Below are positions 15,168-24,008 of a DNA stretch of 64,000 nt, piece by piece. The notes under the pieces were generated by a model. It saw only the letters and a program-made list of their open reading frames with translations, had not been told where the DNA came from and did no database searches. The position numbers were made by a program, and so were the translations under genes. Source of the stretch: an uncultured Lachnospiraceae bacterium (GTDB lineage Bacteria > Bacillota > Clostridia > Lachnospirales > Lachnospiraceae); assembly GCA_947589155.1 (NCBI GenBank), contig CANQBH010000001.1:124001-188000 (forward strand), in the 5' to 3' direction. Each line of letters begins with the position of its first letter. Within the stretch, counting starts at the first letter, position 1.

Positions 15168-17738
15168 ATGAGTTTAGCAGATAAGATTTTCGGGACCCAC
15201 AGCCAGCGCGAATTAAAGCAGATCTATCCGATTGCCGACCGGATCGAAGCGATGCGGGATGAGATGGCGGCAATGAGCGACGCGCAGCTGCGGGCAAAGA
15301 CGGACGAGTTCCGTTCACGGCTGGCGGACGGCGAGACGCTGGACGATCTTTTGCCGGAGGCTTACGCCGTCGTGCGCGAGGCGGCCCGGCGGACGCTTGG
15401 CATGGAGCACTTCCGCGTGCAGCTGATCGGCGGCATTATTTTACATCAGGGACGTATCGCGGAGATGAAGACCGGCGAAGGAAAGACGCTCGTGGCAACG
15501 CTTCCGGCCTATCTGAACGCGCTGGAAGGCAAGGGCGTCCACATCGTGACAGTCAACGACTATCTGGCAAAGCGCGACGCCGAGTGGATGGGAAAGGTGC
15601 ATGAGTTCCTCGGGCTCAAAGTCGGCGTCGTCTTAAACGACATGACCCGCGAGGAGCGTCAGGAGGCCTACAACTGCGACATTACCTACATCACGAACAA
15701 CGAACTGGGATTTGACTATCTGCGGGACAATATGGTGGTGCGTCAGGAACAGTTGGTGCAGCGCGGCCTGCATTACGCCATCATCGACGAGGTGGACTCG
15801 GTGCTGATCGACGAGGCGAGGACGCCTCTTATCATTTCCGGACAGAGCGCAAAATCCACCAAACTTTACGAATTATGTGACAATCTGGCGCGGCAGCTGC
15901 GGCGCGGCGAGGATCTGCCGGAATTTTCCAAGATGGACGCGATCATGGGCATCCAGCAGGAGGAGAGCGGAGATTTCATCGTCAACGAAAAGGACAAGAT
16001 CGTCAGCCTGACGCAGGAAGGTACGAAAAAGGTCGAGCAGTTCTTCCATATCGACAACCTCTCCGATCCGGAAAATCTGGAGATCCAGCATAATGTGATC
16101 TTAGCGCTTCGCGCCAACAACCTGATGTTTCGGGATCAGGATTATGTGGTCAAGGACGATCAGGTCATGATCGTGGACAGTTTTACGGGGCGTATCATGC
16201 CGGGCCGGCGCTATTCCGACGGACTCCATCAGGCAATCGAAGCCAAAGAGCACGTCAAGGTCAAGCGCGAGAGCATGACGCTGGCCAACATTACGTTCCA
16301 GAATTTCTTTAACAAATACGACAAGAAAAGCGGCATGACCGGTACGGCGCTGACGGAGGAGCAGGAGTTCCGCGACATCTACGGCATGGACGTGATCGAG
16401 ATCCCGACCAACTGCCCGATCGCCAGAAAAGATTTGGAAGACGCGGTCTATAAGACGAAAGCGGAAAAATACCGCGCGGTCGTGCGCGAGGTCAAGGAAG
16501 CCCATGCCAAGGGGCAGCCGGTGCTTGTGGGTACGATCACGATCGACATTTCCGAGGAGATCAGCCGAATGCTTTCCAGAGAAGGGATCCGCCACAACGT
16601 CCTCAACGCCAAATTCCATGAAAAGGAAGCCGAGATCGTTGCGAATGCCGGACTGCACGGCGCGGTGACGATCGCGACGAACATGGCGGGGCGCGGTACC
16701 GATATCAAACTGGACGAGGAAGCAAAGGCGGCCGGAGGTCTCAAGATCATCGGCACGGAGCGGCATGAATCGCGGCGGATCGACAACCAGCTGCGCGGAC
16801 GTTCCGGACGTCAGGGCGATCCGGGCCAGTCGCAGTTCTTCATTTCCCTTGAGGACGATCTGATGCGGCTGTTCGGTTCGGAAAAACTGATCTCCATGTT
16901 CAATTCCCTCGGCGTGCCGGAGGACGAGCAGATCCAGCATAAGATGCTCAGCGGCGCGATAGAAAAGGCGCAGACCAAGATCGAGAGCAACAACTTTGCC
17001 ATCCGCAAGAACCTTCTGGAATACGATCAGGTCATGAACGAGCAGAGGGAACTGATCTACGCGCAGCGCCGCCGCGTGCTGGAAGGCGAGGATATGCGCG
17101 ATCAGATCCTTTCCATGATCCGCGACCGCGTGGAGAGCGACGTCAAAAACTTCTGCCATGACGACGTTGCGCCGGAAGAATGGAATCTTTCGGAGTTGAA
17201 CCATGTGCTGCGTCCGGTCATTCCGGTCGCGCCGCTGAACCGCGAGAGGATCGCGGATATAAAGAACGTCAAGGAACTGACGGAGCGCCTGACAGAGGAA
17301 GCGATCCGCCTGTACGAAGCGAAAGAGGCGGAATTTCCGGATCCGGCCGCGTTCCGCGAGATCGAGCGCGTGGTGCTGCTGCGCGTGATCGACCGCAAGT
17401 GGATGGACGAGATCGACGATATGGAGCAACTGCGGCAGGGAATCGGTATGCAGGCGTTTGCCCAGAGGAATCCGATCGACGAATACAAGATGGCAAGTTA
17501 CGATATGCTTGACGCCATGAACGATGCGATCCGCACGGAGACCGTACAGATGCTGTACCGCGTGCGCATTGAAAAGAAGATCGAGCGCGAGGAAGTGGCG
17601 AAGGCTACGGGAACCAATAAAGACGAGACCGGAGGCAAAGGGCCGAAGAAGCGGACCGCGGAGAAGATCTATCCGAACGCGCCGTGTCCTTGCGGCAGCG
17701 GCCTGAAGTACAAACAGTGCTGCGGGCGAAAAGCCTGA
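15168..17738 (+). CDS. secA: Preprotein translocase ATPase SecA
   Basis: ATP-driven motor that pushes unfolded preproteins through SecYEG. At 856 residues it is full length. Visible motifs: Walker A MKTGEGKT (100-107), the [19 protein letters not shown] block (about 208), [22 protein letters not shown] in the preprotein cross-linking to helicase region, the second ATPase motif [11 protein letters not shown] and [15 protein letters not shown], and a C-terminal SEC-C zinc site [13 protein letters not shown] (about 841-853). GAAGGAG precedes the ATG. A Fic gene follows 19 bp after the stop. Confidence 0.98.
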   Translation: MSLADKIFGTHSQRELKQIYPIADRIEAMRDEMAAMSDAQLRAKTDEFRSRLADGETLDDLLPEAYAVVREAARRTLGMEHFRVQLIGGIILHQGRIAEMKTGEGKTLVATLPAYLNALEGKGVHIVTVNDYLAKRDAEWMGKVHEFLGLKVGVVLNDMTREERQEAYNCDITYITNNELGFDYLRDNMVVRQEQLVQRGLHYAIIDEVDSVLIDEARTPLIISGQSAKSTKLYELCDNLARQLRRGEDLPEFSKMDAIMGIQQEESGDFIVNEKDKIVSLTQEGTKKVEQFFHIDNLSDPENLEIQHNVILALRANNLMFRDQDYVVKDDQVMIVDSFTGRIMPGRRYSDGLHQAIEAKEHVKVKRESMTLANITFQNFFNKYDKKSGMTGTALTEEQEFRDIYGMDVIEIPTNCPIARKDLEDAVYKTKAEKYRAVVREVKEAHAKGQPVLVGTITIDISEEISRMLSREGIRHNVLNAKFHEKEAEIVANAGLHGAVTIATNMAGRGTDIKLDEEAKAAGGLKIIGTERHESRRIDNQLRGRSGRQGDPGQSQFFISLEDDLMRLFGSEKLISMFNSLGVPEDEQIQHKMLSGAIEKAQTKIESNNFAIRKNLLEYDQVMNEQRELIYAQRRRVLEGEDMRDQILSMIRDRVESDVKNFCHDDVAPEEWNLSELNHVLRPVIPVAPLNRERIADIKNVKELTERLTEEAIRLYEAKEAEFPDPAAFREIERVVLLRVIDRKWMDEIDDMEQLRQGIGMQAFAQRNPIDEYKMASYDMLDAMNDAIRTETVQMLYRVRIEKKIEREEVAKATGTNKDETGGKGPKKRTAEKIYPNAPCPCGSGLKYKQCCGRKA

Positions 17739-17757
17739 AAACGGCGGGAGGGTTTTT

Positions 17758-18492
17758 GTGGATTATCAGGAACTGCTCAGGAAGAAAGAACAGTATAAGA
17801 AATGCAGGGAAACGCTTGCGGAATTTACGATGCTTACCTATGAGCAGGCCTTTGAAGTGGAATATACCCACAATTCCACAGCCATTGAGGGAAATACGCT
17901 TTCCCTGATCGAAACAAAGGTTTTGCTGGAGGACGGGATCTCCGTCGGAGGAAAGGATCTGCGGGAGATCTATGAGGCGGTCAACCACCGCAGGGCATAC
18001 CGTTATGTAAAGGACTGTGTCGGGCAGGGGAAGCCGCTGGATGAAAAGATCGTAAAAGATATTCATGCGCTGCTGATGGAGAATATCCAGACAGGCGGGG
18101 TATATCGGGATGTGCAGGTCTATATATCCGGCGCGCGGCATGTGCCGCCGCACCCGGAGTTGATGTATCGGCAGGTCAAGGATTTCTATGCGGATCTGCC
18201 ACGGAAGGAAAAGGAATTAAACCGGATTGAACTGGCGGCATGGACGCACGCGGAGTTTGTGAAGATCCACCCGTTTACGGACGGGAACGGAAGGACGTCG
18301 AGGCTTCTCATGAATTACCAGCTCATGGCGGGAGGCTTTCCGGCCGTATCGGTTGCAAAAGAGGACCGGCTGGAATATTTCAATACCTTGGACAGATATG
18401 CCGTGGAGGGCGATCTTCTGCCGTTCGCGGATCTTGCAGCGGGCCTTGTGGACAGGCAGATGGACAAGATCATTGAACTGTTAAAACAATAA
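17758..18492 (+). CDS. Fic family AMP transferase, class II
   Basis: A 244-residue Fic-domain protein, predicted to attach AMP (or remove it) on a target-protein hydroxyl. The Fic core motif HPFTDGNGRTSR is complete (171-182), with catalytic His171. The inhibitory alpha-inh motif [S/T]xxxE[G/N] lies N-terminal, as STAIEGN (40-46), which defines class II and implies autoinhibition by Glu44. No antitoxin gene is needed in this class and none is beside it. The start is GTG at 17758, after a GGGAGG. It sits in the shadow of secA without its own obvious promoter and ends at a terminator. Confidence 0.9.
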   Translation: MDYQELLRKKEQYKKCRETLAEFTMLTYEQAFEVEYTHNSTAIEGNTLSLIETKVLLEDGISVGGKDLREIYEAVNHRRAYRYVKDCVGQGKPLDEKIVKDIHALLMENIQTGGVYRDVQVYISGARHVPPHPELMYRQVKDFYADLPRKEKELNRIELAAWTHAEFVKIHPFTDGNGRTSRLLMNYQLMAGGFPAVSVAKEDRLEYFNTLDRYAVEGDLLPFADLAAGLVDRQMDKIIELLKQ

Positions 18493-18534
18493 AAAAGCGG
18501 GGGAACTTTGGAACGAGGCAGCGATGGATGATTT

Positions 18535-18560
18535 GCGGGTGCATTGCATCCGCTGTTTTT
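18535..18560 (+). terminator. Terminator after secA-fic
   Basis: GCGGGTGC (18535-18542) pairs with GCATCCGC (18546-18553) over a three-base loop, followed by TGTTTTT. Confidence 0.8.
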
Positions 18561-18603
18561 CTATGATGAAACGGGGTTTTGTCCAATAAGAGGAGACGCG
18601 TAA

Positions 18604-19374
18604 ATGCTCACACAGTTTTCAAGAACAGAATTATTGCTTGGAAAAGAAGCGATGAATCGATTATCCGCTTCAAAAGTCGCCGTTTTTGGTATTGGCGGCG
18701 TGGGAGGCTATGCCTGCGAAGCGCTTGTACGAAGCGGCGTCGGGGCGTTTGATCTGATCGATGACGATAAGGTCTGTTTGACGAATCTGAATCGGCAGAT
18801 CATCGCCACGCGAAAAACAGTAGGACAATATAAAGCGGAAGTGATGAAGGAGAGGATACTCGAGATCAATCCGGACGCAGATGTGAGTGTGCATAAAAGT
18901 TTTTTTCTGCCGGAAAATGCGGAGAAATTTCCTTTTGGCGAATATGACTATATTGTTGATGCCATAGATACGGTCACTGCAAAAATCGAACTGGTTATGA
19001 AGGCGCAGGAAAAAAATATACCGATCATCAGCAGTATGGGAGCCGGAAACAAATTAGACGGCAGCCGGTTTAAGGTCGCTGATATTTATCAGACAAAAGT
19101 ATGTCCTTTGGCGAAAGTCATGCGGAGGGAATTGAAAAAACGCGGCGTAAAGAAATTAAAGGTCGTGTATTCAGAAGAAGGACCTACAAGGCCGTTGGAG
19201 GATATGACGATCAGTTGCAGGACGAACTGCATTTGTCCGCCCAACGCAGCACATTCGTGTACGGAAAGACGGGATATTCCGGGGAGCGTGGCGTTTGTGC
19301 CGTCTGTGGCAGGATTGATCCTTGCGGGCGAAGTGGTAAAAGACCTGTGCAGGGTAGAAACGGGGCGGCGTTGA
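18604..19374 (+). CDS. tcdA: tRNA threonylcarbamoyladenosine dehydratase (ThiF/E1-like)
   Basis: Predicted E1-like enzyme that cyclises t6A37 of ANN-decoding tRNAs to ct6A. The 256-residue protein opens FSRTELLLGKEAMNRL, followed by the adenylate-binding Rossmann motif VFGIGGVGGYACEALVRSG (about 28-46), DLIDDDKVCLTNLNRQI and IVDAIDTVTAKI. The C-terminal third has the cysteines KVCPLAKVMRRELKKRG, SCRTNCICPPN and a final GSVAFVPSVAGLILAGEVV, all as in TcdA/CsdL. The gene opens a co-directional group with the ttcA-like and larE genes, in a stretch more AT-rich than secA. Confidence 0.9.
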   Translation: MLTQFSRTELLLGKEAMNRLSASKVAVFGIGGVGGYACEALVRSGVGAFDLIDDDKVCLTNLNRQIIATRKTVGQYKAEVMKERILEINPDADVSVHKSFFLPENAEKFPFGEYDYIVDAIDTVTAKIELVMKAQEKNIPIISSMGAGNKLDGSRFKVADIYQTKVCPLAKVMRRELKKRGVKKLKVVYSEEGPTRPLEDMTISCRTNCICPPNAAHSCTERRDIPGSVAFVPSVAGLILAGEVVKDLCRVETGRR

Positions 19375-19375
19375 T

Positions 19376-20242
19376 ATGGATATTTCTGTGAAAGACAGCG
19401 GTCAGAGCAAGGCGAAAGACGTGGAGCAAAGCCTGCGGAAAAAATTCAAAAAGACGATCTGGTCGAAATTTACAAAGGCGATCAACACCTATGAATTGGT
19501 AAAACCAAAGGACGTCATAGCGGTTTGTATTTCCGGCGGAAAAGACTCCATGCTTATGGCAAAATGCTTTCAGGAATTAAAACTGCATAATAAGTTTGAC
19601 TTTGAGGTCAAGTTCCTTGTCATGGATCCGGGGTACAGCGCGGAGAACCGGAAACGGATCGAAGACAACGCAAAGGCATTGAATATACCGGTTGCGATAT
19701 TTGAAACGGATATTTTTGCTTCCGTATATCATGTGGAAAAATCGCCCTGCTATCTATGCGCCAGAATGCGAAGGGGATATCTGTATCATTTCGCGCAGGA
19801 GTTAGGGTGCAATAAAATTGCATTGGGACATCACTACGACGATGTGATCGAAACGATTCTTATGGGCATGCTTTACGGCGCGCAGATACAGACAATGATG
19901 CCAAAACTGCACAGCACAAATTTTGAAGGAATGGAACTGATCCGTCCCCTGTATCTGGTCCGGGAAGACGATATCAAGGCGTGGAGGGACTACAACGAAC
20001 TTCATTTCCTTCAGTGCGCCTGCAGGTTTACCGAAGCCTGCAGTGCCTGCGATAATGAGGAAAACCTTTCCAAAAGAATAGAAATAAAAGAACTGATCAA
20101 AACATTAAAGCAGGGCAATCCATATGTGGAGGGCAATATTTTCAAGAGCATGGAAAACGTGAATATAGATACGGTGGTTGCGTACAAACAAAACGGAAAG
20201 AAGCATTATTTTCTGGAAGGATATGACAGAGAGGAACCGTAA
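19376..20242 (+). CDS. TtcA-like PP-loop tRNA thiolase
   Basis: A 288-residue PP-loop ATPase close to tRNA 2-thiocytidine synthetase TtcA. The loop is CISGGKDSML (51-60). Two cysteine pairs, CYLCARMRRGYLYHFA (about 123) and the later CACRFTEACSAC (about 218-229), can hold the [4Fe-4S] cluster required by this family, and GHHYDDVIETILMGMLYG is the standard core. It starts two bases after the tcdA stop, so it is translationally coupled. The exact tRNA position modified cannot be told from sequence; other members of this family act on uridine. Confidence 0.82.
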   Translation: MDISVKDSGQSKAKDVEQSLRKKFKKTIWSKFTKAINTYELVKPKDVIAVCISGGKDSMLMAKCFQELKLHNKFDFEVKFLVMDPGYSAENRKRIEDNAKALNIPVAIFETDIFASVYHVEKSPCYLCARMRRGYLYHFAQELGCNKIALGHHYDDVIETILMGMLYGAQIQTMMPKLHSTNFEGMELIRPLYLVREDDIKAWRDYNELHFLQCACRFTEACSACDNEENLSKRIEIKELIKTLKQGNPYVEGNIFKSMENVNIDTVVAYKQNGKKHYFLEGYDREEP

Positions 20243-20284
20243 GCGGGATGTGGTTCCTGCATGGCCAAGATGGGAGAAAATGAT

Positions 20285-21121
20285 ATGGAACAGATCACAA
20301 GAGAGCAGATGGAAAAATTAGAACGTTTGAGAAATTATCTAAGAGAACTGCATTCTGTCGCGGTGGCTTTTTCGAGCGGCGTAGACTCGACGTTTTTATT
20401 GAAAGTTGCCGCCGATACATTAGGGGATAACGCCATTGCCGTGACGGCGAGATCCTGTTCTTTTCCAAAAAGAGAATTGGATGAGGCGACCGCCTTCTGT
20501 GAGAAGGAAGGGATCAGACATTTTGTGTGCGAGTCGGAAGAATTAAACATCGAAGGGTTTGCTCAGAATCCAAAGAACAGATGTTATCTTTGCAAAAAAG
20601 AACTTTTTGGAAAAATTCGCCTCATTGCCGATGAAAACCGGATAGAACATATCGTGGAAGGCTCGAATGTGGACGATGAGGGCGACTATCGCCCGGGCCT
20701 TTTGGCGGTGGCGGAACTAGGGATCAAGAGCCCGTTGCGGGAATGTCATTTAACAAAGGCGGATATACGGGCGTTGTCAAAATATTTGAAACTCCCGACA
20801 TGGGAGAAACAATCTTTCGCGTGTCTCTCCTCACGCTTCGCATATGGGGAAATGATCACGGAAGAAAAACTGGGTATGGTGGATAAAGCGGAGCAACTGC
20901 TGCTGGATATGGGCTTTCATCAGGTTCGGGTCCGTATTCATGGGCTGATGGCAAGGATCGAGATCGAGCCGGAAGAATTTGAAAAACTGATCAAGGAGGA
21001 AAACCGGAAAAAGATCGTGGCGGAGTTCAAAAACTATGGATTTTCCTATATCTCGATGGATTTGACGGGCTATCGGACAGGAAGCATGAACGAGACGCTT
21101 TTGCGTGGTAAAGAGGAATAG
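20285..21121 (+). CDS. larE: LarE-type ATP-dependent sulfur transferase
   Basis: LarE converts carboxyl groups of a pyridinium precursor to thiocarboxylates, giving up its own Cys sulfur or using a cluster, to make the nickel-pincer nucleotide of lactate racemase. Visible: PP-loop VAFSSGVDSTFLL (28-39), NRCYLCKKELFGKI (about 98-111), EGSNVDDEGDYRPGL, and SFACLSSRFAYG (177-188) with the sulfur-donating Cys180. The start at 20285 follows GGGAG; the longer frame from 20261 lacks one. No larB, larC or larA is visible in the window, so either they are elsewhere or this paralogue serves another thiolation. Confidence 0.87.
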   Translation: MEQITREQMEKLERLRNYLRELHSVAVAFSSGVDSTFLLKVAADTLGDNAIAVTARSCSFPKRELDEATAFCEKEGIRHFVCESEELNIEGFAQNPKNRCYLCKKELFGKIRLIADENRIEHIVEGSNVDDEGDYRPGLLAVAELGIKSPLRECHLTKADIRALSKYLKLPTWEKQSFACLSSRFAYGEMITEEKLGMVDKAEQLLLDMGFHQVRVRIHGLMARIEIEPEEFEKLIKEENRKKIVAEFKNYGFSYISMDLTGYRTGSMNETLLRGKEE

Positions 21122-21212
21122 ATCATGCCATCTGGAAAACACAAAGGCGCATGGCGGTTTTCCGTCTGGCAAAGGATGTTTGGAATGAGGAGGCAAAGAA
21201 GGAGGAAAAATT

Positions 21213-22328
21213 ATGACGGACTATTTTGGAAAAGAAACACCGAAACTGGGATTTGGACTGATGCGGCTGCCAAAGAAGCTGATCGCCACCGATATCGAGC
21301 AAGTCAAAAAAATGGTGGATTTGTTCATGGAGGCGGGATTTACCTACTTTGACACCGCTTTCGTTTACGGATCTTCCGAGCAGGATATCAAAAAGGCGTT
21401 GGTTGACCGCTATCCGAGGGACTCTTATACGCTTGCGACGAAACTCAACGCCTTTATGATGGCGCCTAATGAGAAGGCGGCGCAGGGGCAGTTTTATAAA
21501 AGTCTGGAGCGCACAGGAGCGGGATATTTTGACTACTATCTTTTGCACGCGCTCATGGAGAATAACTATAAAAAGTACGATCAATACCATATCTGGGACT
21601 TTGTCAAGAAAAGAAAAGAGGAAGGACTGATCAAACACTTCGGTTTTTCTTTCCATGCCGGTCCGCAGCTTCTCGACCGCCTGCTCACCGAACATCCGGA
21701 GGTGGACTTTGTTCAGCTGCAGATCAATTATGCCGACTGGAACGACCCGAAGGTATCGTCCCGCGCGAATTATGAGGTCGCAAGGCAACACGGAAAATCC
21801 ATTACCGTTATGGAACCGGTGAAAGGCGGCAAGTTGGCGAATCCTCCGGCGGCGGTCAAAAAACTGTTTCAGGAGTACGCGCCCGACATGTCGCCGGCTT
21901 CGTGGGCGATCCGGTTTGTAGCGAGTCTGGACGGGATCATCACCGTGCTTTCGGGGATGTCCAGCGTGGCGCAGATGGAAGATAACCTTTCCTATATGAA
22001 GGATTTTCAACCGCTGAGTGAAGAAGAACAGAAGATCATACGGCAGGCGCAGAAGATCCTCGGCAGTTCGGCGGAGATCCCGTGTACGGCGTGCCACTAC
22101 TGCACGGACGGCTGCCCGAAACAGATCCCGATCCCTGATATTTTTGCGGCGGCAAATCTTCAGATTGGAAACGGACAGACGGCGCAGGCGAAAGAAAACT
22201 ATGCGCGCATCGGGGAGGGCCATCGGGCGTCCGACTGTGTGGAATGTAAACAGTGCGAGCAGGCCTGCCCGCAGCATTTGGCGATCACGGATCATTTGAA
22301 GCAGTGCGTTGAGATGTTTGGTGAATAA
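21213..22328 (+). CDS. Aldo/keto reductase with C-terminal iron-sulfur domain
   Basis: A 371-residue protein. The N-terminal (beta/alpha)8 aldo/keto reductase part (about 1-280) shows LGFGLMRLPKK, FDTAFVYGSSEQDIKKAL with the catalytic-type Asp and Tyr, and ATKLNAF with the Lys. The C-terminal part carries two ferredoxin-like cysteine clusters, CTACHYCTDGCPKQIPIPD (about 291) and CVECKQCEQACPQH (about 343), typical of Fe-S aldo/keto reductases common in anaerobes. Substrate is unknown. AAGGAGGAAAAATT precedes the ATG. It continues the direction of the larE group. Confidence 0.9.
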   Translation: MTDYFGKETPKLGFGLMRLPKKLIATDIEQVKKMVDLFMEAGFTYFDTAFVYGSSEQDIKKALVDRYPRDSYTLATKLNAFMMAPNEKAAQGQFYKSLERTGAGYFDYYLLHALMENNYKKYDQYHIWDFVKKRKEEGLIKHFGFSFHAGPQLLDRLLTEHPEVDFVQLQINYADWNDPKVSSRANYEVARQHGKSITVMEPVKGGKLANPPAAVKKLFQEYAPDMSPASWAIRFVASLDGIITVLSGMSSVAQMEDNLSYMKDFQPLSEEEQKIIRQAQKILGSSAEIPCTACHYCTDGCPKQIPIPDIFAAANLQIGNGQTAQAKENYARIGEGHRASDCVECKQCEQACPQHLAITDHLKQCVEMFGE

Positions 22329-22358
22329 ACATACGAACTGATTCCTGAATTGTAGTCC

Positions 22359-22433
22359 GAGATTCCATACCCATTATCCCGGATGAGAGGTATAAGTTAA
22401 TGAATACCTTTGTAAAAGAGGGTATGGATTCTC
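22359..22433. repeat. Long nested inverted repeat after the aldo/keto reductase gene
   Basis: GAGATTCCATACCC (22359-22372) and GGGTATGGATTCTC (22420-22433) pair at 13 of 14 positions, with a smaller stem AGGTAT/ATACCT inside the 47-base loop, and TTTTGCTTTT afterwards. It lies between convergent genes and may be a terminator, although the loop is long for one. Confidence 0.6.
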
Positions 22434-22451
22434 TTTTGCTTTTATTAGAGG

Positions 22452-23813
22452 TTATATTCTCATCGTTCCGTCTGCAAGATCTTTTGCCGCAAACGGAATG
22501 AAGTAAAACGGTATGGTGAGTAGTTTTTGCCCGGGGTTATAGCCATAGTTGTTTTTAGAAACCTTAATAGCGTATTCAAACTTATTATGATTGGAAAATT
22601 TGGCAAGGGAGTTAAGCGTACCTCTGCCTTTCTTAACATCAAGCGGATATAGCGTGTTGTTCGACTCAATAATAAATTCGATCTCAGCGGATGACTTACC
22701 ACGCCAATAGAACAATTTATGTTCTTTTGCAATCAATTCGTTAGCAACAAAGTTTTCAAAAAATATTCCCGACAAGGTATTATCCCTTTCGCTTGACACA
22801 AACGAAGCCGCATTGATTCCGCTTTGATATGAGAACATACCAATATCGCCGAGGAACAAACGGAAACTGCTTTCGTTATCCGGCATAAGCGGCGTTGTGA
22901 TATGTTCTTTCAGTTGGAAGGATTGATTAACAACGTGCGCCATTGTGAGCCATTGAATAGAGGTTGCATAATCCCTTGTCTTGCTCTTTTCCTCAATAAG
23001 CCCGGGAGAGAAATTTTTAGATTCTTTATTCAGTTCCCTATAAATATTTTGAAACAGGACACGGGAACGCAATACCGCTTCTTGGCTTGCCTGATAAAGT
23101 TCCATATCAGAAAGATAGTTATCGTACAAAACTTTGAGGATTTCTCTTGCCTCGAGAAGATTATCTCCGTCAATATAAGCCTCAACCGCTTCGGGCATAC
23201 CGCCTACAAGCAGATACTTATATATCTGCTCCATTGCCAATTCGTGAATTTGATGATCCAACGGCTGTTTGTTTTCGTAAGCCTTTTTGACGGCATCGTA
23301 AAGCATTTTATTGCTGTTCATTAAAAACTCATCAAAAGTCATAGGATAAATCGTGATCTGATTTATTTTACCTACGGGGAAAAGGAATTTATCGTTTCCC
23401 TTTGAACCTCTTTTATGCGTTTCCCTTTGAAGTTTTATGCGAACCATTGATCCCGTTGCAATGACGGGAATTTCTCTGTAATCCTGACAAAAATATTTGA
23501 GAGAAGAAATAATATTAGGGCATTCCTGCATTTCGTCAAAGATCAGCAAAGTCTTTTCGTTAATTTGTTTTCCTTTGCGTAAGGAAATATATTCGATAAT
23601 TTTTTCTGCATTGGCGGTTTTGGAACAGAAATCACGGATCTCATCTTCTTTTTTGCAATCAATATAGATGTAGTTGTTTTTATAATATTTTTTAGCGAAA
23701 AGTTCTTCTACAAGATAGGTTTTGCCAACCTGTCTTGCACCCCAAACAATCAACGGTTTCTTGCGTTTGTTGTTATTCCAATCGATCAGTTTTTGCAAAG
23801 CAATTCGTTCCAT
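22452..23813 (-). CDS. AAA_14/DUF4143 ATPase
   Basis: A 453-residue member of the large family of AAA ATPases with a C-terminal DUF4143 domain. Walker A is GARQVGKT (25-32), Walker B LLIFDEMQECP (about 89). The C-terminal part has SSAEIEFII and LYPLDVKKG, the spacing of a PD-(D/E)XK nuclease-like fold. The family is widespread in anaerobes, often as scattered, mobile single genes; its biological job is not established. The gene is clearly more AT-rich than its neighbours and has its own promoter and palindrome, which together suggest horizontal gain. Confidence 0.88.
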   Translation of the reverse strand: MERIALQKLIDWNNNKRKKPLIVWGARQVGKTYLVEELFAKKYYKNNYIYIDCKKEDEIRDFCSKTANAEKIIEYISLRKGKQINEKTLLIFDEMQECPNIISSLKYFCQDYREIPVIATGSMVRIKLQRETHKRGSKGNDKFLFPVGKINQITIYPMTFDEFLMNSNKMLYDAVKKAYENKQPLDHQIHELAMEQIYKYLLVGGMPEAVEAYIDGDNLLEAREILKVLYDNYLSDMELYQASQEAVLRSRVLFQNIYRELNKESKNFSPGLIEEKSKTRDYATSIQWLTMAHVVNQSFQLKEHITTPLMPDNESSFRLFLGDIGMFSYQSGINAASFVSSERDNTLSGIFFENFVANELIAKEHKLFYWRGKSSAEIEFIIESNNTLYPLDVKKGRGTLNSLAKFSNHNKFEYAIKVSKNNYGYNPGQKLLTIPFYFIPFAAKDLADGTMRI

Positions 23814-23828
23814 AGATAAACCCCCAAG

Positions 23829-23871
23829 GATATGATATGTGTATCATATCATAACTTGCACCAATTTTCAA
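23829..23871 (-). promoter_or_regulatory. Promoter with palindromic operator-like site before the DUF4143 ATPase gene
   Basis: Minus strand: TTGAAA (23871-23866), 17-bp spacer, TATGAT (23848-23843). The -10 lies inside a perfect palindrome, GATATGATA and TATCATATC with a four-base centre (23829-23850). The placement is what one expects of a repressor site; the ATPase itself has no visible DNA-binding domain. Confidence 0.65.
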
Positions 23872-24008
23872 TTTATTTTAACGATTTATTGCACTATTCT
23901 GCACTCAATTAAAGAAGTTATTTGCACCAATAACTGAAATTCATCATTTAAAGCTTTACAAACACTATATGGAATGTGGAAAAACGCATGCTTTTTGATT
24001 GCAATACC

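Noticed and set aside
16101-17429. Long open frame on the minus strand within secA (442 codons)
   Set aside because: It is the antisense shadow of a GC-rich gene; no ribosome binding site or recognisable domain, while secA on the plus strand is certain.
21123-22295. 390-codon minus-strand frame over the aldo/keto reductase gene
   Set aside because: Shadow frame; composition dominated by Arg and hydrophobic runs without domain signature, and the plus-strand gene has clear motifs.
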